A DNA stretch of 64,000 bases, from the NCBI RefSeq assembly GCF_015477765.1, contig NZ_JADLQQ010000004.1, forward strand, positions 62,001 to 126,000, given 5' to 3'. The stretch comes from Nocardia transvalensis. GTDB taxonomy: Bacteria; Actinomycetota; Actinomycetes; Mycobacteriales; Mycobacteriaceae. The notes beneath the pieces were generated by a model. The model was given only the letters and a program-made list of their open reading frames with translations, had not been told where the DNA came from and ran no database searches. How positions within the stretch are numbered: the first letter of the stretch is position 1; each line of letters opens with the position of its first letter. This document shows positions 16,544 through 24,653 of this stretch, piece after piece. A program made the translations under genes and the position numbers.

Positions 16544-17457
16544 CGACATACGGGCACAGACATACGCACCTGACGGATGAGCGCTGGCACGAGTTGTTGC
16601 GCGTGCGGGCCGCCGACCCGGCGGCGATCCAGCGTGCCTACGCCGATCGGCGGCGGCGTGCGCGGCTGCTGTCGGAGCAGGGGACGTTGTTCCTGGTCGC
16701 CGCCGACCACCCGGCCCGGGGCGCGCTCGGGGTCGGCACGGATCGGACGGCGATGGCCGATCGGCGGATGCTGTTGGAGAGGTTGCTCGTCGCGCTGGAC
16801 AATCCGGCCGTCGACGGTGTGCTCGGATCGCCGGATATCGTCGAGGAACTGCTGCTGTTGGATGCGTTGCACGACAAGGTCGTCATCGGGTCCATGAACC
16901 GGGGTGGGCTGGCCGGTGCCGACTGGGAGATCGACGACCGCTTCACCGGGTACGACGCCGAATCGCTGGTGAAGTTCCGGCTCGACGGCGGCAAAATGCT
17001 GTTGCGCCTGGTCGATTCGGATCCCGGCACCATTCCCACCCTGCACGCCTGCGCGCGGGCCGTCTCGGAGCTGGCCGAGCACGGGCTGATGGCCATGGTC
17101 GAACCGCTGCCGTATCATCGTGACGATTCGGGATCGCTGGTGATGCAGAAGGATTCGGCGTCGCTGCAGCGCGCCATCACCATCGCATCCGGGCTGGGCG
17201 TCACCTCTGCCCACACCTGGCTGAAAATGCCGGCACCGCAAGATCTTTCGGTGCTCGACGCCACCACCCTGCCGGTGCTCGTCCTGGGTGGGGTCCCGTC
17301 CGGAGATATCGCCGCCGACCTGGCGTCCTGGGGGAATGCGCTCGGCCACGACGTGGCCCGCGGGCTGGTGATCGGCCGCAGCCTGCTGTATCCGCCGGAC
17401 GGTGATGTCGCGGGTGCGGTCGAGTCGGCGGCACGCATCTTGAAGCAAGCCCAATGA
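16534..17457 (+). CDS. Class I aldolase-like TIM-barrel protein, probable DKGP aldolase of the inositol pathway
   Basis: A 307-residue protein of the actinobacterial family often labelled deoxyribose-phosphate-aldolase-like. GTG at 16534 follows GAGGAG by 5 bases and overlaps the end of iolC. The motif LFLVAADHPARGALG near residue 50 and a lysine in the TWLKMPAPQ segment near 230 resemble the barrel strands that carry the Schiff-base lysine in class I aldolases. No IolJ-type class II aldolase is present, so this protein is the natural candidate for splitting 6-phospho-5-dehydro-2-deoxygluconate to DHAP and malonate semialdehyde. That function is inferred from position. Confidence 0.75.
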   Translation: MQLTTYGHRHTHLTDERWHELLRVRAADPAAIQRAYADRRRRARLLSEQGTLFLVAADHPARGALGVGTDRTAMADRRMLLERLLVALDNPAVDGVLGSPDIVEELLLLDALHDKVVIGSMNRGGLAGADWEIDDRFTGYDAESLVKFRLDGGKMLLRLVDSDPGTIPTLHACARAVSELAEHGLMAMVEPLPYHRDDSGSLVMQKDSASLQRAITIASGLGVTSAHTWLKMPAPQDLSVLDATTLPVLVLGGVPSGDIAADLASWGNALGHDVARGLVIGRSLLYPPDGDVAGAVESAARILKQAQ

Positions 17458-17466
17458 GGAGTTCTG

Positions 17467-18357
17467 ATGAGCAAGCTGCACTATCCGGCGGAAACGCTGC
17501 GTGACGGCGACGATCCGATTCTGCTGACGGCCGAGGGCGCGGGCTGGACCTACACGGGCTTGCGGGTGCTGCGGCTGGCGGCCGGGCAGACGCGCACGGT
17601 GCACACCGGTGAGTACGAGGCCTTCGTGCTGCCGCTGGCCGGGGCATGTACGGTGCGGGTCGACGGCCGGGTGTTCGAATTGGCCGGCAGGGCGTCGGTT
17701 TTCACGCGGGTGACCGATTTCGCCTACGTGCCCCGCGATGCCGAGGTCGAGTTGTCGGCCGACGCCGATGCCGACATCGCGCTGCCCATGGCCCGCTGCA
17801 CCCGGCGGTTGGAGCCGAAGTACGGTCCGGCGGAGGATGTTCCGGTGGAGGTCCGGGGTGCGGGGCAGGCGACCCGGCAGGTCACCAACTTCGGGGTGCC
17901 CGGCGTGTGGGACCACGCGGACAAACTCAACGCCTGCGAACTCATCACGCCCGACGGCAACTGGTCGTCGTATCCGCCGCACAAGCACGACGAGGCGAGC
18001 GAGTGCGAGGTCGTCAACGAGGAGATCTACTACTTCCGCATCGCCGGGCGCGACGGGACGATGCCGTCGCCGGAGGGGTTCGGCATGCACCGCACCTACA
18101 CCGCCGACGGTTCGCTCGACGAGAACGTGGCGGTCCGCGACGGTGACGTCTTCCTGATCCCGCACGGCTACCACGGGCCCTGCATTGCCGCGCCCGGGTA
18201 CCCGATGTACTACCTCAACGTCCTGGCGGGCCCGGCCCCGCAGCGATCCATGGCCTTCTGCGATGACCCGGCGCACGGCTGGGTACGTGATATGTGGAAC
18301 GACAGCTCGACCGACCCGCGCTGCCCGGTCACCGATCACCGCGGGCGCGTGCGATGA
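17467..18357 (+). CDS. iolB: 5-deoxy-glucuronate isomerase
   Basis: A 296-residue bicupin enzyme that isomerises 5-deoxy-D-glucuronate to 2-deoxy-5-keto-D-gluconate. The metal site is visible in WSSYPPHKHDEASECEVVNEE near residue 160, which supplies histidines and a glutamate, and a later histidine lies in LIPHGYHGPC near 235. Length matches the family (about 270-300). A GAGG ribosome-binding site precedes the ATG. It lies 9 bases after the aldolase and 37 bases before iolD. Confidence 0.92.
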   Translation: MSKLHYPAETLRDGDDPILLTAEGAGWTYTGLRVLRLAAGQTRTVHTGEYEAFVLPLAGACTVRVDGRVFELAGRASVFTRVTDFAYVPRDAEVELSADADADIALPMARCTRRLEPKYGPAEDVPVEVRGAGQATRQVTNFGVPGVWDHADKLNACELITPDGNWSSYPPHKHDEASECEVVNEEIYYFRIAGRDGTMPSPEGFGMHRTYTADGSLDENVAVRDGDVFLIPHGYHGPCIAAPGYPMYYLNVLAGPAPQRSMAFCDDPAHGWVRDMWNDSSTDPRCPVTDHRGRVR

Positions 18358-18394
18358 CCACACCGACTACTTCGTGAACTAGGGGCGATCCCGT

Positions 18395-20236
18395 ATGAAA
18401 CTCACTACCGCGCAAGCACTGGTCGCCTGGATGATCGCGCAGCACTCGGAGACCCTGGACGGGCGTGAGGTGCCGTTGTTCCCCGCGGTTTTCGCGATAT
18501 TCGGGCACGGCAATGTGCTCGGACTGGGCACCGCGCTGGAGGAGCGCCGCGATGTGATCCCGGTATGGCGTGGGCACACCGAACAAGGTATGGCGCTGGC
18601 GGCCGTCGGGCTGGCCAAGGCGACGCATCGGCGCCAGGTCGGGGTCGCGACCTCCTCGATCGGCCCGGGGGCGCTCAATATGGTGACCGCCGCCGGTGTC
18701 GCCCACGCCAATCGGCTGCCGCTGCTGCTGCTACCGGGCGACACGTTCGTCAGCCGGGCCCCCGATCCGGTGCTGCAGCAGGTGGAACACTTCGACGACG
18801 CCACCGCCACCGTCAACGACGCCTTCCGTGCCGTCAGCCGCTACTTCGACCGCATCACCCGGCCGGAGCAGCTCATCGCCACCCTGCCGCAGGTCGCGCG
18901 GGTGCTCACCGATCCGGCCGACGCGGGTCCGGTCACGCTGGCGTTGCCGCAGGATGTCCAGGCCGAGACCTTCGACTTTCCGGAGACGCTGTTCGAGCCG
19001 GTCGTGCATTCGATCATCCGGGCACGGCCGGACCACAGGCTGCTCGCCGAGGCGGCACGGGCCCTGCGGGCGTCGTCTCGGCCGTTGCTGGTCCTCGGTG
19101 GCGGTGTCCGTTACTCGGGGGCCGGGCAGCGTGCGGTGGAATTCGCCGAGCGCCACGGCATTCCGATCACCGAAACCACCGCCGGGCGCACTCTGGTGCG
19201 TCACGACCACCCGCTCTACGCGGGCCCACTGGGCATCACCGGATCGTCCTCGGCGAATACCCTTGCCGCCGAGGCGGATCTGGTGCTGGCGGTGGGAACC
19301 CGGCTGCAGGACTTCACGACCGCGTCATGGACGGTCTTCGCCCCTGACGTCCGGCTGGTCAGTATCAACGCCGCCCGCTTCGATGCCGTCAAACACGGCG
19401 CCCTGGCGGTGGTCGCCGATGCCGGTGCGGCACTGGGGGATCTGGTGGCGCCGCTGGCCGAGTGGCGGGTGGATTCGGCCTGGAGCAGCCGGGCCGCGGC
19501 CGTGCGCGGCGAATGGGACACCTACATCGACAAGTTGCGTGCCCCCACCGCCGGATTGGCCAGTTATGCCCAGATCGTCGGCGCGGTCAACGATCTCAGC
19601 GAACCGACCGACTACGTCATGACCGCCTCGGGTGGCCTGCCCGGCGAACTCGTCGGCGGCTGGCGCGCGCACGGCGGCGAGCCGACCATGGATGTCGAAT
19701 ACGGATTCTCCTGTATGGGTTACGAACTCGCCGGGGCCTGGGGTGCGGCCATGGGGCATCGGCGCGGGCTGGTCACCACCATGCTCGGCGACGGGTCGTA
19801 TCTGATGCTCAACTCCGAGCTGTTCTCCGCGGCCTTCGCCGGTCACCCCCTGGTCGCCGTCGTCTGCGACAACGACGGATATGCGGTCATCGCCCGGCTC
19901 CAGGAGAACCAGGGTGGCAGCCCGTTCAACAACTTCTACACCGACTGCCGCTCCAATCACCCGAGGCCGCCGCGGGTCGACTTCGCCGCCCACGCGCACT
20001 CCCTCGGCTGCGCGGTCTTCACGGCCGCCGATCTCGACGGATTCCGGCACGCCTACGCCCGTGCCCGCGAGGTCGCGGTGCAGCAGTCCCGCCCCGCGGT
20101 GGTGGTCGTGCGCACCCAGCCGTCCTCGTGGACCGAAGCGGGTGCGTGGTGGGAGGTGGGTGTTCCCGAACACCTCGCCGGGCGACCCGCCTACGACGAG
20201 GCCAAACCGGGGCAGGTCCGCCACCTGCGTTCCTGA
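18395..20236 (+). CDS. iolD: 3D-(3,5/4)-trihydroxycyclohexane-1,2-dione acylhydrolase (ThDP-dependent)
   Basis: A 613-residue thiamine-diphosphate enzyme that opens the inositol ring, giving 5-deoxy-D-glucuronate. The N-terminal pyrimidine-binding domain has WRGHTEQGMALAAVGLAKA (residues 52-70) with the cofactor-activating glutamate; the central domain contains LVLGGGVRYSGAG; the C-terminal domain has the diphosphate/metal motif starting at GDGSYLMLN near residue 466. IolD proteins are about 620-640 residues, so this copy is complete. It is the last gene of the rightward operon; no clear terminator hairpin separates it from the cold-shock gene 47 bases downstream. Confidence 0.92.
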   Translation: MKLTTAQALVAWMIAQHSETLDGREVPLFPAVFAIFGHGNVLGLGTALEERRDVIPVWRGHTEQGMALAAVGLAKATHRRQVGVATSSIGPGALNMVTAAGVAHANRLPLLLLPGDTFVSRAPDPVLQQVEHFDDATATVNDAFRAVSRYFDRITRPEQLIATLPQVARVLTDPADAGPVTLALPQDVQAETFDFPETLFEPVVHSIIRARPDHRLLAEAARALRASSRPLLVLGGGVRYSGAGQRAVEFAERHGIPITETTAGRTLVRHDHPLYAGPLGITGSSSANTLAAEADLVLAVGTRLQDFTTASWTVFAPDVRLVSINAARFDAVKHGALAVVADAGAALGDLVAPLAEWRVDSAWSSRAAAVRGEWDTYIDKLRAPTAGLASYAQIVGAVNDLSEPTDYVMTASGGLPGELVGGWRAHGGEPTMDVEYGFSCMGYELAGAWGAAMGHRRGLVTTMLGDGSYLMLNSELFSAAFAGHPLVAVVCDNDGYAVIARLQENQGGSPFNNFYTDCRSNHPRPPRVDFAAHAHSLGCAVFTAADLDGFRHAYARAREVAVQQSRPAVVVVRTQPSSWTEAGAWWEVGVPEHLAGRPAYDEAKPGQVRHLRS

Positions 20237-20283
20237 GCGTCGGTTAACCTCTGGCTGTCCGGTCGGCGAGAAGGACAGTAGAG

Positions 20284-20493
20284 ATGGCGCAAGGCACGGT
20301 GAAGTGGTTCGACAGCAAGAAGGGGTTCGGGTTCATCGTTCAGGACGGCGGTGGGCCCGATGTCTTCGTCGACTACACCGAGGTCCACGGTGAGGGTTTC
20401 CGCTCGCTGCGGGAGGGGCAGCGGGTCGAGTTCGAGATCCGCCGCGCCAAGGCCGGGCCCGAGGCCAGGGCCGTGCGCGTCCTCCCTGATTGA
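20284..20493 (+). CDS. CspA-family cold-shock protein
   Basis: A 69-residue single-stranded nucleic-acid-binding protein with the complete cold-shock domain: KWFDSKKGFGFI (RNP1, residues 7-18) and DVFVDYT (RNP2, 26-32). It probably acts as an RNA chaperone. The sequence begins MAQGTVKWF, as in actinobacterial Csp proteins, but RNP2 ends in DYTEV rather than the common HFSAI, marking it as a variant paralogue. It lies 47 bases after iolD, and its own promoter is not clearly visible. Confidence 0.95.
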   Translation: MAQGTVKWFDSKKGFGFIVQDGGGPDVFVDYTEVHGEGFRSLREGQRVEFEIRRAKAGPEARAVRVLPD

Positions 20494-20581
20494 GCTGTGG
20501 TTCGGCGCACAGAATTCGCGGAAATGTTGTCCGGGTCACTTTTGAAAAAAATTGGCTAACGCCTCGTGATGCCCGCCTGAT

Positions 20582-20612
20582 ATACCCGTTGTCAGCCAGT
20601 TCAACTGGGTAT
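20582..20612 (+). promoter_or_regulatory. Hairpin in the 5' UTR of the 38-residue peptide gene
   Basis: ATACCCGTTG (20582-20591) can pair with CAACTGGGTAT (20602-20612) with one bulged T and a 10-base loop. The helix ends 3 bases before the AAAGGAGAGG ribosome-binding site. It could stabilise the mRNA or modulate ribosome access; the region is AT-richer than its surroundings. Confidence 0.5.
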
Positions 20613-20630
20613 CGCAAAGGAGAGGTATTC

Positions 20631-20747
20631 ATGATCCCCGTTATCATCGACACCGGTAGCGCCGCCTTCAACGGTCTGTTCAACACCCTGGGCGCTGCTC
20701 TGCACGGTATCGTCGACAGCCTGTGGACGGGCTCCTTCGGTCGCTGA
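20631..20747 (+). CDS. Small 38-residue amphipathic protein, unrecognised
   Basis: I do not recognise this gene. It is a 38-codon frame with an exceptionally good ribosome-binding site (AAGGAGAGG, 6 bases before ATG) and is followed by a 16-bp terminator stem, so it looks like a self-contained, strongly translated unit. The product has only two acidic residues, one histidine and one C-terminal arginine; residues 10-33 alternate small, aromatic and aliphatic residues (AAFNGLFNTLGAALHGIV), suggesting an amphipathic helix. There is no cleavable signal peptide. Corynebacterial PorA/PorH cell-wall channel peptides and small membrane-active peptides are comparable in size and character, but no homology is claimed. 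Confidence 0.6.
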   Translation: MIPVIIDTGSAAFNGLFNTLGAALHGIVDSLWTGSFGR

Positions 20748-20779
20748 GCTCGAACAACGGTCGGATGAACCGATCGCGA

Positions 20780-20815
20780 AGGCCGGCCTCGGGCGTATTC
20801 GCCCGAGGCCGGCCT
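20780..20815 (+). terminator. Strong intrinsic-type terminator after the 38-residue gene
   Basis: AGGCCGGCCTCGGGCG (20780-20795), loop TATT, then its exact complement (20800-20815): a perfect 16-bp GC-rich stem, followed by CATTTGTG. It ends the transcript 33 bases after the small gene's stop. Confidence 0.85.
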
Positions 20816-20857
20816 CATTTGTGTGACAAATAGTTGCAGTTAAGTTGAGTCTTCCAG

Positions 20858-20881
20858 CATGCCCCTGATTTCAGGGGCATG
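20858..20881. repeat. 24-bp near-perfect palindrome in a gene-free stretch
   Basis: CATGCCCCTGA (20858-20868) and TCAGGGGCATG (20871-20881) separated by TT. It lies in the 300-base gene-free interval between the small peptide gene and the acetyltransferase. The tiny centre suits a DNA-binding site or cruciform better than an RNA terminator. The rest of the interval (20882-21047) shows no gene I can support. Confidence 0.6.
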
Positions 20882-21047
20882 ACGCGTATCACGTCGCAAT
20901 CACGACCACGTCGTGCAAAACGGACAAAACCGCCTAGCGAGTGACTGGCAAACACGGGCGTGACTGGGCTGGCGAAAAACATTGGACCACCCGGGCCGTT
21001 CCCCGACAGGATGGCTGCCGTTGTCATCGAAGGGAGGGGGCCTGCTG

Positions 21048-21605
21048 GTGGATGTGTTTCTGGAGACCGATCGGCTCGTGCTGCGTCGGTTCACCGACGC
21101 CGACGTCGAGCACCTGGTCCGGTTGGACAGCGATCCCGCGGTGATGCGGTTCCTGACCGGCGAGCCGACACCGCGTGAGGAGATCGAGCAGGAGGTACTG
21201 CCTCGTATCCTGCACGACTATCGGTTGGGTCCGGCAGGACGCTTTGCCGCCGTCGAACGATCCACCGGGGCGTTCGTGGGCTGGCTGGCCCTGCAGCCAC
21301 CCGAGGACGGCAGCACGACCGAAGTGGAACTGGGCTACCGGCTTGCGAGGCATGTGTGGGGCCGGGGATACGCCACCGAAGGATCGCGAGCATTGATCCG
21401 CAAGGGATTCACCGACCTGGGTGTCGAACGAGTGTGGGCTCAAACCATGGCGGTCAACGTCTCTTCTCGGCGCGTGCTGGAAAAGGCCGGTCTCTCCTAT
21501 GTTCGGACCTTCCATCTGCACTTCGACGACCCGCTGCCCGGTACCGAACTGGGTGAGGTCGAGTACGAACTGCTGCGAACCGGCTGGGCGGGGTCGCGCT
21601 CATAG
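21048..21605 (+). CDS. GNAT-family N-acetyltransferase
   Basis: A 185-residue Gcn5-related acetyltransferase of the RimJ/RimL-like (Acetyltransf_3) subgroup. It opens with LETDRLVLRRFTDADVEHL, has strand GWLALQPPEDGSTTEVELGYRLA, and the acetyl-CoA pyrophosphate loop HVWGRGYATEGSRALI near residue 108, then AVNVSSRRVLEKAGL near 145. GTG at 21048 is chosen because GAAGGGAGGGGG lies about 7 bases upstream. Family members acetylate ribosomal protein N-termini or small molecules; the substrate here is unknown. It converges on the phosphodiesterase gene with 11 bases between stops. Confidence 0.85.
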   Translation: MDVFLETDRLVLRRFTDADVEHLVRLDSDPAVMRFLTGEPTPREEIEQEVLPRILHDYRLGPAGRFAAVERSTGAFVGWLALQPPEDGSTTEVELGYRLARHVWGRGYATEGSRALIRKGFTDLGVERVWAQTMAVNVSSRRVLEKAGLSYVRTFHLHFDDPLPGTELGEVEYELLRTGWAGSRS

Positions 21606-21616
21606 AGAGCTTCGGG

Positions 21617-22705
21617 TCATCGGGTCTCGGCTGTCAGCTCGGCCGCGGGAACGGTGACGACCTTGCAGCCCGCGTCGTACGGGGTCGGCAGGGCTGTGAG
21701 GCGGGTTGCGGCCGGGGCGGTGGGGTGTCCGACGACCGGTGTCGCCGGGGGAGGGGCCGAGGGGTCGCCGGAACCGCCCACGCGTAACGTCCTTCCGTCC
21801 AGATCGGCGACGGGTGGCAGGCCGAGCAGGTCGAGGACGGTCGGGGTGATATCGATCAGGGAGAATCCGTTGTCGATACGTCCGGCCGGGAAGTCCGGGC
21901 CCCAGGCGATGACGAAACTGGCTACCTCGTAGGCGCTTTGGCCGCCGTGGCCGCCCCCGGGTTTGTGGCCGTGGTCGGTGGTCACCAGGATGGTCCAGCG
22001 TTCCTCGCGGTGCCTGCGCGCCCGCAGTTGCACCGCGCCGACGATCTGTCCGACCAGGATGTCCACCCGGCTGATGGCATCGCGGTAGGCCTGGGGATTA
22101 CTGGCGCGCAACCGATGTCCGGCGATGTCCACCTGGTCGAAATGGGTGAAGACGAAGTCGGTGCCCTCGGCGATCGCCGTCACCGTGGCCGCGGCCGTGC
22201 CGGTGTCGATATCGGCCTCACATCCGTAGGTGCCGTATGGATTCGAGCCTGCGGTGATGATCACATCGGCGTGCGGAACGCCGCTGCCCGCGATGCGGGC
22301 GATCGTGTCCCAGGTGGCTATCGATGCTGTCTTTCGCTGTGGCGCAGCGCGTTTGATGCGGTTGAAGACGGTTGGATAGCGACTCAGATGTTCCGGGGAG
22401 CAGGTGCGGTCGTTGTCGCAAATGCCCGTGCGGGTGTCCCAGACGCCGGTCAGCACCGCCGACCACGACGGGCAGGAGACGGTGGTGTGCGGGGCGATCG
22501 AATAGCGGCTGAGGGTGCCTTCGGCGGCCAGGCGCTGCAGGTTCGGCGTCACGGCCGCGAGTAGTTCGCTGTAGAGACAACCGTCGATGCCGATCACGGC
22601 GACCTTGTTCACGGGGGCGGCAGAGGCGTGCGCGCGGGGGCCTACGGCGAGGGCCAGCAGACCGGTCGCCAACATTGCCGAGCAGGTGCGCCGGGTGATG
22701 GCCAT
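21617..22705 (-). CDS. Exported alkaline-phosphatase-superfamily phosphodiesterase
   Basis: A 362-residue protein of the type I phosphodiesterase/nucleotide pyrophosphatase (alkaline phosphatase core) family. ATG at 22705 follows a GGAG and gives a signal peptide with RR followed by a hydrophobic segment and AHA-SAA cleavage. Metal and nucleophile motifs follow: VIGIDGC (first metal Asp), the TTVSCPSWSAVLTG block with the catalytic Ser/Thr, FTHFDQVDIAGHR (metal Asp and His) and TTDHGHKPGG (Asp-His). Substrates of such enzymes range from nucleotides to phospholipids; this one is unassigned. It is transcribed away from serA. Confidence 0.85.
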   Translation of the reverse strand: MAITRRTCSAMLATGLLALAVGPRAHASAAPVNKVAVIGIDGCLYSELLAAVTPNLQRLAAEGTLSRYSIAPHTTVSCPSWSAVLTGVWDTRTGICDNDRTCSPEHLSRYPTVFNRIKRAAPQRKTASIATWDTIARIAGSGVPHADVIITAGSNPYGTYGCEADIDTGTAAATVTAIAEGTDFVFTHFDQVDIAGHRLRASNPQAYRDAISRVDILVGQIVGAVQLRARRHREERWTILVTTDHGHKPGGGHGGQSAYEVASFVIAWGPDFPAGRIDNGFSLIDITPTVLDLLGLPPVADLDGRTLRVGGSGDPSAPPPATPVVGHPTAPAATRLTALPTPYDAGCKVVTVPAAELTAETR

Positions 22706-23013
22706 GCTCCCACGGTGCCGATGAAAAGTGCTGGTATCCAGGAGAAATGGCATTCTTTGCCAAGCCTTCGCCGGGTCGGAACGAATGCGACGAATCGGGT
22801 TCACCGGGTTCACGCGATAGTTCCCGGACGGCAATCAATCGGCGCCCGCGCGGGACCGATCGTCGCTTCGCCGATATCTCCATATGGAACTTGTCGTGAG
22901 ACTGGTCGTTTGTACTGATGGCGGGCGACTACCAGGGGGTAGGGAGAACGGAAATCGGGCCCATTAAGCTGGCGGCGGTAAATGCCGAAACCCTTCCCCA
23001 GGAGTGCCCTACA
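22706..23013. other. Gene-free divergent promoter region
   Basis: The 308 bases between the exported phosphodiesterase and serA contain no supported gene. A weak promoter candidate for serA is TTGTCG (22891-22896) with TACTGA (22913-22918), 16-bp spacing. I see no riboswitch or strong hairpin. Confidence 0.4.
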
Positions 23014-24612
23014 GTGAGCCAGAATGGCCGTCCTGTTGTTCTGATCGCCGACAAGCTCGCCCAGTCGACCGTCGACGCGCTCGGTGACGGCGTCGAGGTT
23101 CGCTGGGTCGACGGCCCCAATCGACCCGAGCTGCTGGCCGCCGTGCCGGAGGCGGATGCGCTGCTGGTGCGCTCGGCCACCACCGTCGACGCCGAGGTGC
23201 TCGAGGCCGGTAAGAACCTCAAGATCGTCGCCCGCGCCGGCGTCGGCCTCGACAATGTCGATGTGCCCGCCGCCACCGAGCGCGGTGTCATGGTCGTCAA
23301 CGCGCCGACCTCCAATATCCACACCGCCGCCGAGCACGCCGTGTCGCTGCTGCTGTCGGCCGCGCGCCAGATCCCGGCCGCCGACGCCACCCTGCGTGAG
23401 CACACCTGGCAGCGCAGCAAGTTCAACGGTGTGGAGATCTTCGGCAAGACCGTCGGTGTGATCGGTCTGGGTCGCATCGGGCAGCTGTTCGCCGCGCGGC
23501 TGGCCGCGTTCGAGACCAAGATCGTCGCCTACGACCCCTATGTCTCGCCCGCTCGCGCCGCCCAGCTCGGGATCGAACTGCTGTCGCTGGACGAGCTGCT
23601 GCAGCGCGCCGATCTGATCTCGATTCACCTGCCGAAGACCCCGGAGACCAAGGGGTTGCTCAGCAAGGAGAAGCTGGCGCTCACCAAGAAGGGCGTCATC
23701 ATCGTCAATGCCGCGCGCGGTGGGCTGATCGACGAGGGCGCCCTCGCCGAGGCCATCAAGTCCGGGCATGTGCGGGCCGCCGGTATCGACGTGTTCGAGA
23801 CCGAGCCGTGCACCGACAGCCCGCTGTTCGAGCTGCCGCAGGTCGTGGTGACCCCGCACCTGGGTGCCTCCACCGCTGAGGCGCAGGATCGTGCGGGCAC
23901 CGATGTCGCCAAGTCCGTATTGCTCGCGCTGGCAGGTGAATTCGTGCCGGGCGCGGTGAACGTGACCGGCGGCGTGGTGGGCGAGGAGGTCGCGCCCTGG
24001 CTGGAGATCGTGCGCAAGCAGGGTGTGCTGCTGGGCGCGCTGGCCGATGAGCTGCCGGTCAGCCTGGAGGTGCAGGTGCGCGGCGAGCTGTCCTCCGAAG
24101 ACGTTGCGGTGCTGGAGCTTTCGGCGCTGCGCGGGATCTTCTCGGCGCTGATCGAGGATCCGGTCACCTTCGTCAACGCCCCGCAGCTGGCCAAGGACCG
24201 CGGCATCGAGGCCACCGTCACCACGGTGTCGGAGAGCCCCTCGCACCGCAGCCTGGTCGACCTGCGCGCGGTCTTCGGCGACGGCCGCACCCTCAACGTC
24301 TCCGGCGCCCTGACCGAGCCGCAGCAGGTGCAGAAGATCGTCAACATCAACGGCCGCAACTACGACATGCGCGCCGAGGGCCTGAACCTGGCCGTCCTCA
24401 ACTACCACGACCGCCCCGGCGCCCTCGGCAAGATCGGCACCAAACTCGGCGAGGCCGACATCGACATCCAGGCCGCCCAGCTGAGCCAGGACGTCGACAA
24501 GGAAGGCGCCACGGTCATCCTCCGCGTCAACAAGGACGTCCCCACCGACGTCCGCACCACCATCGCCGAAACCGTAGGCGCCGCCAAGGTCGCCTTGGTC
24601 GACCTGAGCTGA
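23014..24612 (+). CDS. serA: D-3-phosphoglycerate dehydrogenase
   Basis: A 532-residue enzyme catalysing the first committed step of serine synthesis. GTG at 23014 is chosen (AGGAG 9 bases upstream); the frame stays open to 22918 but without a better start. The substrate domain begins RPVVLIADKLA; the NAD motif is VGVIGLGRIGQLFAARL near residue 150; the catalytic Arg/Glu/His appear in ARAGVGLDNVD and TPHLGASTAEAQ. After residue 320 comes an intervening ASB domain and then a C-terminal ACT domain beginning LNYHDRPGALGKIG, the serine feedback site, as in mycobacterial SerA1. Followed by a 15-bp terminator stem. Confidence 0.97.
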   Translation: MSQNGRPVVLIADKLAQSTVDALGDGVEVRWVDGPNRPELLAAVPEADALLVRSATTVDAEVLEAGKNLKIVARAGVGLDNVDVPAATERGVMVVNAPTSNIHTAAEHAVSLLLSAARQIPAADATLREHTWQRSKFNGVEIFGKTVGVIGLGRIGQLFAARLAAFETKIVAYDPYVSPARAAQLGIELLSLDELLQRADLISIHLPKTPETKGLLSKEKLALTKKGVIIVNAARGGLIDEGALAEAIKSGHVRAAGIDVFETEPCTDSPLFELPQVVVTPHLGASTAEAQDRAGTDVAKSVLLALAGEFVPGAVNVTGGVVGEEVAPWLEIVRKQGVLLGALADELPVSLEVQVRGELSSEDVAVLELSALRGIFSALIEDPVTFVNAPQLAKDRGIEATVTTVSESPSHRSLVDLRAVFGDGRTLNVSGALTEPQQVQKIVNINGRNYDMRAEGLNLAVLNYHDRPGALGKIGTKLGEADIDIQAAQLSQDVDKEGATVILRVNKDVPTDVRTTIAETVGAAKVALVDLS

Positions 24613-24620
24613 CCTCGCCC

Positions 24621-24653
24621 CTCGCCGCCCGGCCCTGGGGGCCGGGCGGCGAG
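24621..24653 (+). terminator. Terminator of serA
   Basis: CTCGCCGCCCGGCCC (24621-24635), 3-base loop, exact complement (24639-24653): a perfect 15-bp stem starting 8 bases after the serA stop. Its last three bases (GAG) are also the first three of the tandem repeat that follows. Confidence 0.75.

Noticed and set aside
20879..20944. 21-codon basic frame (starting MTRITSQSRPRR)
   Set aside because: Its start lies in the palindrome arm, it has no ribosome-binding site, and basic residues are expected by chance at this composition.
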